In this document: one piece after another, positions 36,399-44,601 of the stretch
How positions within the stretch are numbered: the first letter of the stretch is position 1
How the letters are laid out: every line of letters starts with the position of its first letter
From: Methylacidiphilales bacterium
Lineage (GTDB): Bacteria; Verrucomicrobiota; Verrucomicrobiia; Methylacidiphilales; UBA1321
Length of the DNA: 64,000 nt
Reading direction: 5' to 3'
NCBI GenBank assembly: GCA_021272165.1
Contig: JAJSLK010000063.1
Span: 1-64,000 of the forward strand
The notes under the pieces: generated by a model
What the model was told of the DNA's origin: nothing
Database searches by the model: none
What the model saw: only the letters and a program-made list of their open reading frames with translations
Program-made: the position numbers and the translations under genes

Positions 36399-36481
36399 TG
36401 CCGGTGGAGGGACTTGAACCCCCACTTACTTGCGTAAAACAGATTTTGAGTCTGTCGCGTCTGCCATTTCGCCACACCGGC
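36399..36481 (-). tRNA. tRNA-Leu (anticodon CAA)
   Basis: The minus strand folds as a class II tRNA: acceptor GCCGGTG paired with CACCGGC plus discriminator A, an anticodon stem ACAGA/TCTGT around the loop CTCAAAA (anticodon CAA, codon UUG), a long variable arm (TTAC-GCAA-GTAA) and GGTTCAAGTCC in the T arm. CCA is not encoded. Part of its 5' half is repeated directly at 53744-53781, marking it as an integration site. Confidence 0.95.
36444..36481 (-). repeat. att-like direct repeat, copy 1 (inside tRNA-Leu)
   Basis: The 38 bases from the anticodon loop to the tRNA 5' end match 53744-53781 in the same orientation with two mismatches (36456 C/G and 36478 C/T). The pair encloses about 17.3 kb of accessory genes. 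Duplication of tRNA segments is the usual footprint of tyrosine-recombinase integration, although the 3' half is more commonly used. Confidence 0.65.
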
Positions 36482-36658
36482 CTATTTGATAATCAATGAC
36501 TTACACGGAATCCTAGCGCAGATAAATCGATTATGCAAGTGCCTGTCGCGTCTGGCTCATAACTAGTTACAACTAATTTTTGTGCAATGGCATCCAAACT
36601 TCATTTGCGTATCGTTCACGGTTTACTCGGAAAGTAAGCAAAAATAGTAACTGGTCGT
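36482..36658. other. AT-rich non-coding stretch at the left end of the island
   Basis: No gene is supported here. It holds TCTGGCTCAT (36551) and a half copy of the recurring dyad (TGTGCAAT at 36581). The TCTGGCTCAT block is also present near 38254. It is likely residual regulatory sequence. Confidence 0.35.
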
Positions 36659-36851
36659 TTATCGACAGTCTCCGGCTAGCAGCAATGCGAAAGCCCCAAC
36701 CGCTTTGGGATTTTTGGCGTAGAGTTGATGTAAGGCGAGCCGTGCATCGCGATTCAATTCCTTAGCCGTGGCGGCGTGGAGGGCACTGGAAAAGCAGACC
36801 ATTGAGCAGAACGCGAGAAGGGCCGGTGGCGAACTGATGATGGAGCTTCAT
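36659..36851 (-). pseudogene. SYLF (YSC84-like) lipid-binding protein, N-terminal remnant
   Basis: Not in the ORF track. From ATG 36851 the frame reads MKLHHQFATG and then shifts; the next frame continues LLAFCSMVCFSSALHA and AATAKELNRDARLALHQLYA, followed by KNPKAVGAF and a stop at 36659. A secretion signal followed by LNRDARLALHQLY...NP is the start of SYLF/YSC84 proteins. The body of the domain is missing. It sits just downstream of the DUF3300 gene on the same strand, so it was probably once co-transcribed. Confidence 0.5.
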
Positions 36852-36878
36852 AAGTTTGTGAAGACGAAAAAGCCCCTT

Positions 36879-38159
36879 TTAGCGCTGGAGCCTTCCGCCG
36901 CCGCCGCCACCGGCGTTGCTGGAGGAAGCGGGGCGAGATGCAGGTGCGGATTGGTTGCCAGCGGGACGCTGTTTGGTTCCTTCACGCGAGAAGTTGGGGG
37001 TTTGTGACGGAGCAGACCGGGTCGAGTGTTGGGCAGGCTTGGTCGTGGGCCTTTGCTGGCCTCCCTGTCCGGGGTTGGTCTGGGGTTTGGTCGGCAGGGT
37101 TGATGGTCTTTGCTGGGCCCCATTGCCCGGCAGTCTGTTGTTGCCGTTGGCAGGCAATTGGATCGGTTTATTGGCAGGGTTGCCACTCCCGCTGCCGGGC
37201 CGATTGCCGTTGTTCGATCCGTTGCCGATGTTTCCGCCACCGGGCCGGTTGCCATTATTTGACCCATTACCGATATTCCCGCTGCCGGGTCGATTGCCAT
37301 TATTCGATCCGTTGCCGCCGAAGGCCGGGAGTTGTTCCGGCTTCGGTTTGGTTTGTGGTTTCCAAACTGAACCTCCCCCACCGTTGCCAGGGCGGTTTCC
37401 ATTGCCATTGCCGTTCCCAATATTGATATTCTTACTGTTGTCGATATTGATGTTGTTGTTGCCACCGTAATAGTTGCCACCGCCGTGATAGTGGTTGTTC
37501 CACCCGTAGTTGTGATAGTAGATATTACGATTGTACCAATTCAATTCGTTGTGGATCCATATCCCCAGCGCCAGGCCGGCTCCAAATGTGATAACGGGTG
37601 CCACGACAGTGGCCGGTTGCTGGACATAAACGACTTGGGGTGAGTATTGGGGGACGTAGATGATCTGTGGATCGGCGGGCATGATCTTGATGACTTCCTT
37701 TTCCACCACGATCACCTGCTGCGGAGTGTCCTTCAGGTTTCCAACGACCTGGGCCTTGGCCCGGAGCCGCTGTACCGAATTGTAGACATCGTCCGGTTGG
37801 GCGATAAACGCCTGGCCCAACTCTGTGGTCCAGTCGAGCTTTTCGTCCATCATCTGGAGCACCTCAGGATAGCGTGCCAGGGCCTTCACGCTTTCTTCCC
37901 AAGGCTGCGTGTCGATTTTATCCGGATCCTTTTTCGCCGCCACATAACGGGAGGCTATGACCACATCACTCGGCACGGTGGAAGCGGGCAGAATCTGCGC
38001 CAGCAACGGATCGGGATAAAGTGCGATGGGAGCCAGAAGCGTATCGAGTTGTTCGTCGGAGAGCTTGGATTCGACAGATTGCGCCAAAAGGGGTATTGGG
38101 CCGCTGACAATGCCGAGCAAAGTGATCCACGCAAGTGAAAATTGAAGGTATTTGAGCAT
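36879..38159 (-). CDS. DUF3300 family secreted protein with Gly/Asn-rich repeat tail
   Basis: 426 residues. A signal peptide (about 1-26, ending LLAQS) precedes the DUF3300 core with LLAPIALYPDPLLAQILPAS and WEESVKALARYPEVLQMM. YVPQYSPQVVYVQQP and a hydrophobic patch follow, then a Gly/Asn/Tyr-rich low-complexity region. Three 15-residue units (GNGSNNGNRPGxGNI) lie within the tail, which ends in a glycine run. The family is exported and of unknown function. It is divergent from the lipase gene, and the recurring dyad lies between them. Confidence 0.85.
   Translation of the reverse strand: MLKYLQFSLAWITLLGIVSGPIPLLAQSVESKLSDEQLDTLLAPIALYPDPLLAQILPASTVPSDVVIASRYVAAKKDPDKIDTQPWEESVKALARYPEVLQMMDEKLDWTTELGQAFIAQPDDVYNSVQRLRAKAQVVGNLKDTPQQVIVVEKEVIKIMPADPQIIYVPQYSPQVVYVQQPATVVAPVITFGAGLALGIWIHNELNWYNRNIYYHNYGWNNHYHGGGNYYGGNNNINIDNSKNINIGNGNGNGNRPGNGGGGSVWKPQTKPKPEQLPAFGGNGSNNGNRPGSGNIGNGSNNGNRPGGGNIGNGSNNGNRPGSGSGNPANKPIQLPANGNNRLPGNGAQQRPSTLPTKPQTNPGQGGQQRPTTKPAQHSTRSAPSQTPNFSREGTKQRPAGNQSAPASRPASSSNAGGGGGGRLQR
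37192..37330 (-). repeat. 45-bp tandem repeats in the DUF3300 gene
   Basis: Three consecutive imperfect 45-bp units encode GNGSNNGNRPG(S/G)GNI-type repeats. Such arrays change copy number by slippage and could vary the tail length of the secreted protein. Confidence 0.7.
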
Positions 38160-38289
38160 GATTATGTGGGGTTATGGTTAACCGATTGTCCGCCGGCCCA
38201 GAGGAATGCTCTTGCCGACGGGCTGCGGAAAAGTGGTCTTCCCTCGTATCGCATCTGGCTCATTTTTAGTCCGATCTCGAAGTCTGGCT

Positions 38290-38307
38290 ATTGTACTAAA
38301 GTGCAAT
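38290..38307. promoter_or_regulatory. Recurring 18-bp dyad, copy B
   Basis: ATTGTACTAAAGTGCAAT is a near-perfect inverted repeat (one mismatch between the arms) between the divergent DUF3300 and lipase genes. Related dyads occur at 41007-41024 and 49172-49189. It has the size and symmetry of a site for a dimeric response regulator. Confidence 0.5.
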
Positions 38308-38362
38308 GGCCATGCGGCGCGGGTAAGTGAATGATGCCATCCGTTTGGTAAAGCATTTCACC

Positions 38363-40054
38363 ATGTTCGCATCCCCGCAACTTAAGTTTCCTTTTCATTC
38401 ATTCGCCAAGGCGGGAAAAGTTCAGTCGAAGATAGCTCTGATTGTTCTGTTTCTTGCATCGCTGACGGGATGCGCGCCCCTGGCTACTGTCAACTCTGTC
38501 GAGCCGCCGCAGCCCGTGGCTTTTGTGGTTAATCAGGATAACCCTAAACTCAAGGTGGCCCGGATGCAGGCGCTGTCGTCGGCGCAGTTGGTCAATTCCA
38601 ATCCGCAGGAAGCGATGCGAGAGAGCATCAACGCCGCCCGGTTAAGCCTCGATGAGATGGGCGAATTGTCGGGACGCCGCGCGGATGAGGCCATTGAGAT
38701 ATACAACTTCTCGGTCGGTCGGCTGATCGATGCAGTTAATGCATCAAAGATGCAGCCATGGTTGAGTGTGGTTAAGCTCGATAGTCCCAGCGGCCCAATC
38801 TGGCTGAAGATGACGAGTGATTCTGACGCGACCTGGAACCCGACCACCGATCAACTGGAAGCCACCGACCGTCTGATTATCGGAGGGCAGTACTTCCCGG
38901 AACGGGTCCATCTTCATGGCGTGGGAGCGCCGCTGGTCAGCAAAGGTCCCGGTCGAACGACACCCCCGTGGTCTCCAATGTTTAATTGCGTACCGGCAAC
39001 CGGGCTGGTTATTTTTGAGGGCAACCAGGCTACCCTTCGGATTCTTAGCCCGTGCGTCACAACGCAGGCTTTCCTCGCCGGGAAAACACGCCCTGTTGCC
39101 GCCGACCTTTCCGCGCCACTCGCGGTTAATATTGTCGAGAACAAGCCTGAGTTCATCGGGATCAAGGCCCTCCTAAACGCGAGTAAATACCAAAGGGACG
39201 CCAAGCTGGTGATGAGAGAGCCCTATCATCCGGGGCTTCAGCCGGTGATTCTGATTCATGGCTTAATGGATTCTCCCTTGAGCTGGGTGCCGGAAATCAA
39301 CGCCTTCAACGCGAACCCGGAACTACGCAAGAGATATCAAATTTGGCATTTTCAATATTCCAGCGCACCTCCGTTCCCTATCTCAGCAGAAATCTTGCGG
39401 GAAAATCTTGCTGCGGTTTACAAACAATTCCCCGACACGCCCAAAGCCATTCTTGTGGGACACAGCATGGGCGGGCTTCTTTGCCACATGTTGATGTGCG
39501 ATTCCGGCACGCAATACTGCAAAGATATTTTGGGCAAGACGGTGTCCGAGCTCAATTTGCCGCCTGATGCAAAGCTGATAAGGGGGGCCTTGGAGTTCAA
39601 GGCCTGCCCCTATATTGCCAAGGTGATCTTTGAAGCTACGCCGCATCGTGGCGCGAACATGGCGGCTAATCCTCTCGGACGTCTCGGATCCATGTTGGTG
39701 CGTCTTCCCGTGTCGATGGTCTCCATGAGCTCCGACCTACTTTCCGATGCAAAGGAAAAAAACGGTGATGTGGTGCTGGACCATTTCCCGAACAGTATCG
39801 ATACATTTCGACCTAAGGCCCTGGCCATTGTTGCGATGAATAAGCTGACGCTCAATCCTCGAGTGCCATTCTATTCCATTATCGGCGATTGTGGTCGCGG
39901 AGATTCGCCGAACAGTTCAGACAAGGTTGTGGCTTACTGGAGCTCGCACCTGGATGGCGCGGTGTCCGAAAAAATTGTCCCTTATTGGCATTCCGACGTT
40001 TTGAAAGGCCCGGAAACCATCGCCGAAGTCCAACGCATCCTTTTGGAACCATAA
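38363..40054 (+). CDS. Alpha/beta hydrolase lipoprotein (lipase-like)
   Basis: From ATG 38363 (the track uses an upstream GTG) 563 residues. A lipobox LASLTGC near residue 38 follows a hydrophobic helix, predicting a lipid-anchored periplasmic or surface protein. PVILIHGLMDSPLSWVPEIN gives the oxyanion region and LVGHSMGGLLCHML at about 364-377 the nucleophile Ser elbow. A His is expected near the C-terminal PYWHSDVLKGPE. It may cleave lipids or esters. The dyad at 38290 lies upstream. Confidence 0.8.
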   Translation: MFASPQLKFPFHSFAKAGKVQSKIALIVLFLASLTGCAPLATVNSVEPPQPVAFVVNQDNPKLKVARMQALSSAQLVNSNPQEAMRESINAARLSLDEMGELSGRRADEAIEIYNFSVGRLIDAVNASKMQPWLSVVKLDSPSGPIWLKMTSDSDATWNPTTDQLEATDRLIIGGQYFPERVHLHGVGAPLVSKGPGRTTPPWSPMFNCVPATGLVIFEGNQATLRILSPCVTTQAFLAGKTRPVAADLSAPLAVNIVENKPEFIGIKALLNASKYQRDAKLVMREPYHPGLQPVILIHGLMDSPLSWVPEINAFNANPELRKRYQIWHFQYSSAPPFPISAEILRENLAAVYKQFPDTPKAILVGHSMGGLLCHMLMCDSGTQYCKDILGKTVSELNLPPDAKLIRGALEFKACPYIAKVIFEATPHRGANMAANPLGRLGSMLVRLPVSMVSMSSDLLSDAKEKNGDVVLDHFPNSIDTFRPKALAIVAMNKLTLNPRVPFYSIIGDCGRGDSPNSSDKVVAYWSSHLDGAVSEKIVPYWHSDVLKGPETIAEVQRILLEP

Positions 40055-40194
40055 GAGGCGAAGGTCGTGGAACCACTGAAGCAACTCCGCCACCCTCCAA
40101 ATTTGCCTGCCGACCGTCTTAGGTCATTTAAATTGACTTATGACGAAATTTTGCCCTGTTTTGAAACCACGCCTTGTGCTACGGCATCCCTGAA

Positions 40195-40959
40195 ATGAGT
40201 TCTATCGCAGCAAGTTTGATCGGTTTTGGCAGCATATCGGTTGGGATTCTCCTGGGCTTCTTTATTAACCGCCTCCTGCCCGACCACCATTTGAGCAGTG
40301 ACTCGAAGGACGCCATCAAAATGGCGTGGGGCATCGTCGCGACCATGGCGGCGCTTGTGCTTAGCTTGCTGGTCGCTTCGGCCAAAAATACCTTCGATAC
40401 GATAAACAACGAAACCACCGGGATCGGAGCGAAAATAATGGTGCTGGATCACGATCTTGCCCGGTATGGGCCCGAAACAAAGGCGACCCGCGAGGAGTTG
40501 CGCCAGGTGGTCGCCGCAAGGATGCAAAAAATCTGGCCGGGAGATGCCACCACCGGACCGGCATCGGCCGAACTTGAGCAGGGCAACGGCATGGAAGGCG
40601 TTGAGGACCAGATCAGCAAACTTGTACCGCAAACGGATGACCAACGCGCGCTTCTGGCACAGGCAAAGCAGATTTGTGGCGATCTTCTCATGGCCCGGTG
40701 GCTGATCATTGAGCAATCGCACGCGGGCCTGCCGAATATTCTTTTGGTGGTGCTTGTCTTATGGCTGACGCTGCTCTTTTTCGGCATCGGCTTGCTTGCT
40801 CCCCGAAACAAGACGGTTCTTGTCGCGCTATTTCTATGTAATCTCTCTTTTTCAACGGCCATTTTCCTCATCGACGAGATGGACCGTCCCTTGGATGGTG
40901 TGATGAAGATTTCGAGCGCTCCGCTGTCCAAGGTGCTTGAGCATCTGAACCAGCCTTAG
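40195..40959 (+). CDS. Membrane protein with DUF4239/bestrophin-like topology
   Basis: Start at MSSIAASLIGFGSIS (40195), giving 254 residues: an N-terminal membrane helix, WGIVATMAALVLSLLVASAKNTFD, a central helical domain and two C-terminal helices (LPNILLVVLVLWLTLLFFGIGLLAP). This arrangement matches DUF4239-type proteins whose function is not established. It lies 140 nt after the lipase gene on the same strand. Confidence 0.6.
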   Translation: MSSIAASLIGFGSISVGILLGFFINRLLPDHHLSSDSKDAIKMAWGIVATMAALVLSLLVASAKNTFDTINNETTGIGAKIMVLDHDLARYGPETKATREELRQVVAARMQKIWPGDATTGPASAELEQGNGMEGVEDQISKLVPQTDDQRALLAQAKQICGDLLMARWLIIEQSHAGLPNILLVVLVLWLTLLFFGIGLLAPRNKTVLVALFLCNLSFSTAIFLIDEMDRPLDGVMKISSAPLSKVLEHLNQP

Positions 40960-41006
40960 AACTTTTCAGCAGAGCTCATTTCTCCGTCTTGCGCCTTATG
41001 GGCACT

Positions 41007-41024
41007 GTTGGACTAAAGCACAAT
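41007..41024. promoter_or_regulatory. Recurring 18-bp dyad, copy C
   Basis: GTTGGACTAAAGCACAAT resembles the dyad at 38290 (shared core GACTAAAG..CAAT) and lies upstream of the kinase remnant and the FixJ-type regulator. The symmetry is weaker than in copies B and D. Confidence 0.4.
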
Positions 41025-41174
41025 AGACGACTGGCTAAACGGTGGGAAAACCCGCTCAATCAGGAATGGCTGCCTGCTCCCCGGAATAAAACCGTCCTCA
41101 CGGAAATCTCCCGTTCATTTCTCCGATAATCCAAGCTGGGCTGATCCCAAGTTGCTTGTTAGCCTCATTATTGG

Positions 41175-41880
41175 ATGAGCTGGGTTACGATGCTTTGGTC
41201 AATGAACGCCGGGGCCTGTCTGGTTTTGGCTGGCGAGCATCTCGTTGTCTGGTTTAACACGCGTAAGGAATGGGCTCATCATGCAGGACAAGTCTCCAGA
41301 CCTTGATGAGATTAAGGCTATTATTGCCGATATCCACAAGGATGACCAGCGGGCCGGCGCAGTCATCGACCGGATGCGTGCCCTATTACGACGTCAGACA
41401 TCCGAAGTAAGAAAGCTCGACGTTGCCGAGATGATCGGCGATGTCGTGGCACTCGTGCGACCCGATGCCATGACTCGACACGTCAAGTTCACGGTCGAAA
41501 TGCCGACGGATTTGCCTCCCGTGCTTGCTGACCGTGTGCAACTCCAGCAGGTGTTGCTCAATCTTGTTCTTAACGCCATGGACGCAATAGGTGATATCCG
41601 CGACAGGGAACGGATGGTCGCTGTGCGGGCGCGTGTCGATGACGCTGGAGGAGTCGAGATCGCGGTTGGCGACAATGGCCCCGGCATCGCCGCCGACAAG
41701 TTGGCCCACATTTTTGAACCTTTTTTTACGACCAAGCTGAGTGGCTTGGGCATGGGTTTGGCGATCTCGCATTCGATCATCGCAGCGCATGGCGGACGCC
41801 TCTGGGCGGAAAATAACAATGGTGAAGGTGCAACGTTTCGCTTTACCCTCAAGACGTCCGAGGAGGCTGCCGCTTCATGA
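41175..41880 (+). pseudogene. Histidine kinase with large internal deletion
   Basis: ATG 41175 begins MSWVTMLWSMNAGACLVLAG...VVWFNTRKEWAHHAG, the membrane N-terminus of a kinase, which then runs out of frame. The next frame begins in PDLDEIKAIIADIHKDDQRAG and continues through LLNLVLNAMDAIGD (N box), VGDNGPGIA (G1), FEPFFTTKLSGLGMGLAIS and GATFRFTL. The sensor region and the phospho-accepting His (HELNQPL type) are missing. The remaining ATPase domain (211 aa ORF from 41245) overlaps the regulator start. It is probably non-functional as a kinase. Confidence 0.7.
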
Positions 41881-42521
41881 GTGCGTCCATTCCTGTGGTT
41901 CATCTCGTGGATGATGATTCGTCATTTCTTGCCGCCACCTCGCGCCTCCTGCGCACGTCGCGATTGCAGGTAAAGACATTTTCTTCGGCACAGGATTTTC
42001 TCGCTCAGATCACCCCCGAGGCCCCGGGATGCGCTGTAGTGGACTTGCAAATGCCTGGCATGAATGGCTTGGAATTGCAGGCGGCGCTCGCGCGTACGAA
42101 CAAGAAAATGCCCATCGTCTTCCTCACCGGCCACGGAAACATCGCCTCCACCGTCTCCGCAATGCGCGATGGTGCGGAAGACTTTTTGGAAAAGCTTGCG
42201 CCAAAGGAAAAATTGCTCGGCGCAGTGAGGCGCGCCCTGGCCCGTGACGCCATCGAACGCGAAACTCGCGCGAAGCAAAGCGAGTTGCGAGCGCGATTCG
42301 AGGACCTTACCGAACGTGAGTTGGAAGTACTGGAGCATGTAGTCCATGGCCAGCTTAACAAACAAATTGCCGACGATCTCGGCATTCATGAGCGCACCGT
42401 AAAGGCCCACCGCACCGCAATTACGACAAAACTGGGCGTGCCTTCCGTCGCGGAACTCACACGATTGGCAATGAATTCGGGCATCTTTAACAAATCTTCA
42501 CCCCTCCCCAAAGGGCAGTAG
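41877..42521 (+). CDS. FixJ-family response regulator (receiver + LuxR HTH)
   Basis: 214 residues. The receiver has VHLVDDDSSF, the phospho-accepting Asp56 in AVVDLQMPGMNGLE and Lys in EDFLEKLAPKEKL. The C-terminal HTH is LTERELEVLEHVVHGQLNKQIADDLGIHERTVKAHR. It activates transcription as a dimer once phosphorylated. The start overlaps the kinase stop by 4 nt, the usual FixL/FixJ order, but the cognate kinase is deleted. It could be driven by another kinase and is a candidate to bind the recurring dyad. Confidence 0.88.
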   Translation: MSASIPVVHLVDDDSSFLAATSRLLRTSRLQVKTFSSAQDFLAQITPEAPGCAVVDLQMPGMNGLELQAALARTNKKMPIVFLTGHGNIASTVSAMRDGAEDFLEKLAPKEKLLGAVRRALARDAIERETRAKQSELRARFEDLTERELEVLEHVVHGQLNKQIADDLGIHERTVKAHRTAITTKLGVPSVAELTRLAMNSGIFNKSSPLPKGQ

Positions 42522-42565
42522 TCGGCGCGCAACCTGTCCGATAAAGTGCGGTACTCGCCATCTCG

Positions 42566-43450
42566 ATGAGCCGACCACCTCAGATTTACGTCGCCGTTGT
42601 CGACGATGATGAAAGCCTTTGCCGTTCCCTCGGTCGCCTTCTCCGTATCGCCGGTATTCAACCTATTACCTATCTGTCGGCCGAAGCATTCCTCGAAGAC
42701 GCTAAGCATCCGAAGTTCGATTGTCTGGTATTCGACCTCCAGCTCGGTGGCATGTCCGGCATGGATTTGTTTCAAAAGCTCTCCAAGACAAAAAGCAAAG
42801 TGCCTGTGATCCGCCCGAAGCGGCTCAAGTCTGTCGCCTTCACCAACAATCCTAATCTCCCGGTTCAGCCACTGGCCAATGATGCGAACGGCCTGACCGT
42901 TGAAGCCGCAGACGATTCCGCCGATCTGCTCATCACCACATTTATTGAACTCGGCATCCTCCAGAATTCCGACCGGGATGAATGGAAGGGTTATTTTGCG
43001 GAAGACTTCAAAACCGCCGCGTGGTGCCTGGCCAATTATGGGACGAGCGACGGCGCAAGGAAGGGCCGGGAAACCCGTCGCGGAAACATGGCTAAGAAGG
43101 ACCCGGCCAATGTTGCCGCGAAAGTCGCGGCGAAAACGATGCGAGGATCACGTCCCATTCCTCCCCGTGGTTCAGCGATCACGAAACATCCCGCTTACAA
43201 AAAGGCGATCAATGAGGGCGCATCACATGAGGTAGCCATTGCGGAAGCGCGTGGCGATATCGATCACGAGAAGCAGATGTCTCAGATGCAGACGAATGCG
43301 GACAAGGCGAAAGCGGCGCTGCCGCTCAAGCTCACGCCGAAGCCAATTAACCCCGCCGTGAAAGTCGCTGCCGCGACCGCTCGTTCCACGCCTCCTCCAC
43401 TTCCAAAACTCGGTACGCCCGAACGGGCGGCGCTCCTGGCCCGGAAATAA
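42566..43450 (+). CDS. Chimera: receiver-domain N-terminus fused to phage Mu I-like C-terminal sequence
   Basis: Residues 1-82 (YVAVVDDDESLCRSLGRLLR, Asp57 in FDCLVFDLQLGGMSGMDLF, ending SKVPVI) are the first two-thirds of a receiver domain. At about 42811 the frame passes without a stop into RPKRLKSVAFTNNPNLPVQP and ILQNSDRDEWKGYFAEDF, which look like the C-terminal part of Mu gpI-type protease/scaffold proteins. The last 120 residues, from MAKKDPANVAAKV, may be a separate phage-derived segment. The receiver lacks its Thr/Lys half. The join is an in-frame recombination product; expression and function are unknown. Confidence 0.6.
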   Translation: MSRPPQIYVAVVDDDESLCRSLGRLLRIAGIQPITYLSAEAFLEDAKHPKFDCLVFDLQLGGMSGMDLFQKLSKTKSKVPVIRPKRLKSVAFTNNPNLPVQPLANDANGLTVEAADDSADLLITTFIELGILQNSDRDEWKGYFAEDFKTAAWCLANYGTSDGARKGRETRRGNMAKKDPANVAAKVAAKTMRGSRPIPPRGSAITKHPAYKKAINEGASHEVAIAEARGDIDHEKQMSQMQTNADKAKAALPLKLTPKPINPAVKVAAATARSTPPPLPKLGTPERAALLARK

Positions 43451-43488
43451 TTTGTCAGTCAACCCACAACCAAAACGAAAAGGAACCC

Positions 43489-44202
43489 ATGAATAAAATC
43501 AAGTTAATGGTCCTCGGTCTGGCCTCACTCCTCGTGGGCCTTTACCGTGGAGAAACCCCGCTGATCGCTAATGAGGCGACCAGCCGCAGTGCCGATCACT
43601 GGAAGCGCAAAACCGCAATGGCCATCGGCAAGCCCGCCCTGGCTGAGGCGAGTGACGAAGACCTGGAAAAGGCACACGACGCCCATATGACCGCGATGAA
43701 TGCGGCATTGGCCAACGATGAAACGGATGCTCCTCCTGGACCGGCTGAAGCCATGGCGGAAAACGAAAAGAAGGAGCTTGAGGCCAAGCTCGCCAATGCC
43801 GCGAGCGAAACGGAAAAGGCAAAGAAGCTCTTGGCCGATGAACGGAAGTCTCGCGCCGATCTCCTGATTGCCAATGCGTTGAGCGAAGGCCGCATTCTTC
43901 CCGCATCCAAGAATGAATGGACGGGCAAATTCGCCAACGATTTCTCCGCTGGGGAGACCGCCCTGGCGGCTGAAACCAAAAAGCTCAAGACCGATTCCAA
44001 GACCGGGAACCTCGGTCATCAGAGCACGGCGGCAATGGCGAACGCCGCCGAACGCCGTGAACGCGTCGAGCAACTCGTCCAGGAAGCGCTTCCGATGTGC
44101 GGAAACGACCGCGACCGCGCCTTCCTCAAGGTCCAGAAAGACCCGAAGAACGCCGCTCTCTTTCAGGCGATGAAAGACCCTCTCGCCAAGAAGGACGCCT
44201 AA
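43489..44202 (+). CDS. Phage Mu I-like related protein
   Basis: 237 residues with AGG AAC eight bases before ATG. The N-terminus looks like a membrane or signal segment (KIKLMVLGLASLLVGLY). A coiled-coil-like acidic helix (ELEAKLANAASETEKAKKLL) leads to ALSEGRILPASKNEWTGKFA, the same C-terminal module as in the preceding chimera (ILQNSDRDEWKGYF). This suggests duplicated fragments of a Mu-like protease/scaffold gene. No other head or tail genes are seen nearby. Confidence 0.5.
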   Translation: MNKIKLMVLGLASLLVGLYRGETPLIANEATSRSADHWKRKTAMAIGKPALAEASDEDLEKAHDAHMTAMNAALANDETDAPPGPAEAMAENEKKELEAKLANAASETEKAKKLLADERKSRADLLIANALSEGRILPASKNEWTGKFANDFSAGETALAAETKKLKTDSKTGNLGHQSTAAMANAAERRERVEQLVQEALPMCGNDRDRAFLKVQKDPKNAALFQAMKDPLAKKDA

Positions 44203-44229
44203 CCCCGAAACCATCAACCCAAAAAAATC

Positions 44230-44433
44230 ATGGCTGAAAAAAACACCAAGGGCGAGGCATTGAGCTTCGCGGAACTCGTGAAACAAAAAATCGCGGAGAG
44301 CAACAACCAGCTCACGCGGGCGCAGGCCGAGCAGATCATCAAGGATCAGCTCGCCCACGACAAACATCTTGCGGAGGAAGCTGAAGCAGCTGCCGCCCCC
44401 GAGAAAGGCAAATCCAAAACCGACAAGGCCTAA
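44230..44433 (+). CDS. Small charged protein, phage-associated
   Basis: 67 residues, Lys/Glu/Ala-rich: LSFAELVKQKIAESNNQLTRAQAEQIIKDQ, then an acidic Ala tail. It is 27 nt downstream of the Mu I-like gene with a fair upstream region, probably in the same operon. Family not recognised. Confidence 0.45.
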   Translation: MAEKNTKGEALSFAELVKQKIAESNNQLTRAQAEQIIKDQLAHDKHLAEEAEAAAAPEKGKSKTDKA

Positions 44434-44463
44434 AGCCAAGTCACCAACCAAAGGACAACAACC

Positions 44464-44601
44464 ATGACAGCACTCCTGTTACTAGCGATGGTCCTCGGTC
44501 TCGGCCTGGTGGCCTTGGCCTGGGGAATTACGCGGGACCGCAGATGCCGCAGCAAATCTATGTCGAAGGATTTGATACGACCCAGGGTGAATGGAACGTA
44601 G
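44464..44601 (+). CDS. Short membrane ORF fused out of frame to the next gene
   Basis: Below the track cutoff. ATG 44464 with AAAGGACAACAACC upstream encodes MTALLLLAMVLGLGLVALAW and continues to a stop at 44601 (45 aa). The second half overlaps the DUF4410 gene in another frame, so only the first 25 residues look natural. It may be the start of a small membrane protein cut by the join near 44530. Confidence 0.35.
   Translation: MTALLLLAMVLGLGLVALAWGITRDRRCRSKSMSKDLIRPRVNGT

Noticed and set aside
37192-37330. CRISPR-like array
   Set aside because: The repeats are coding 45-bp units in the DUF3300 tail without spacers.
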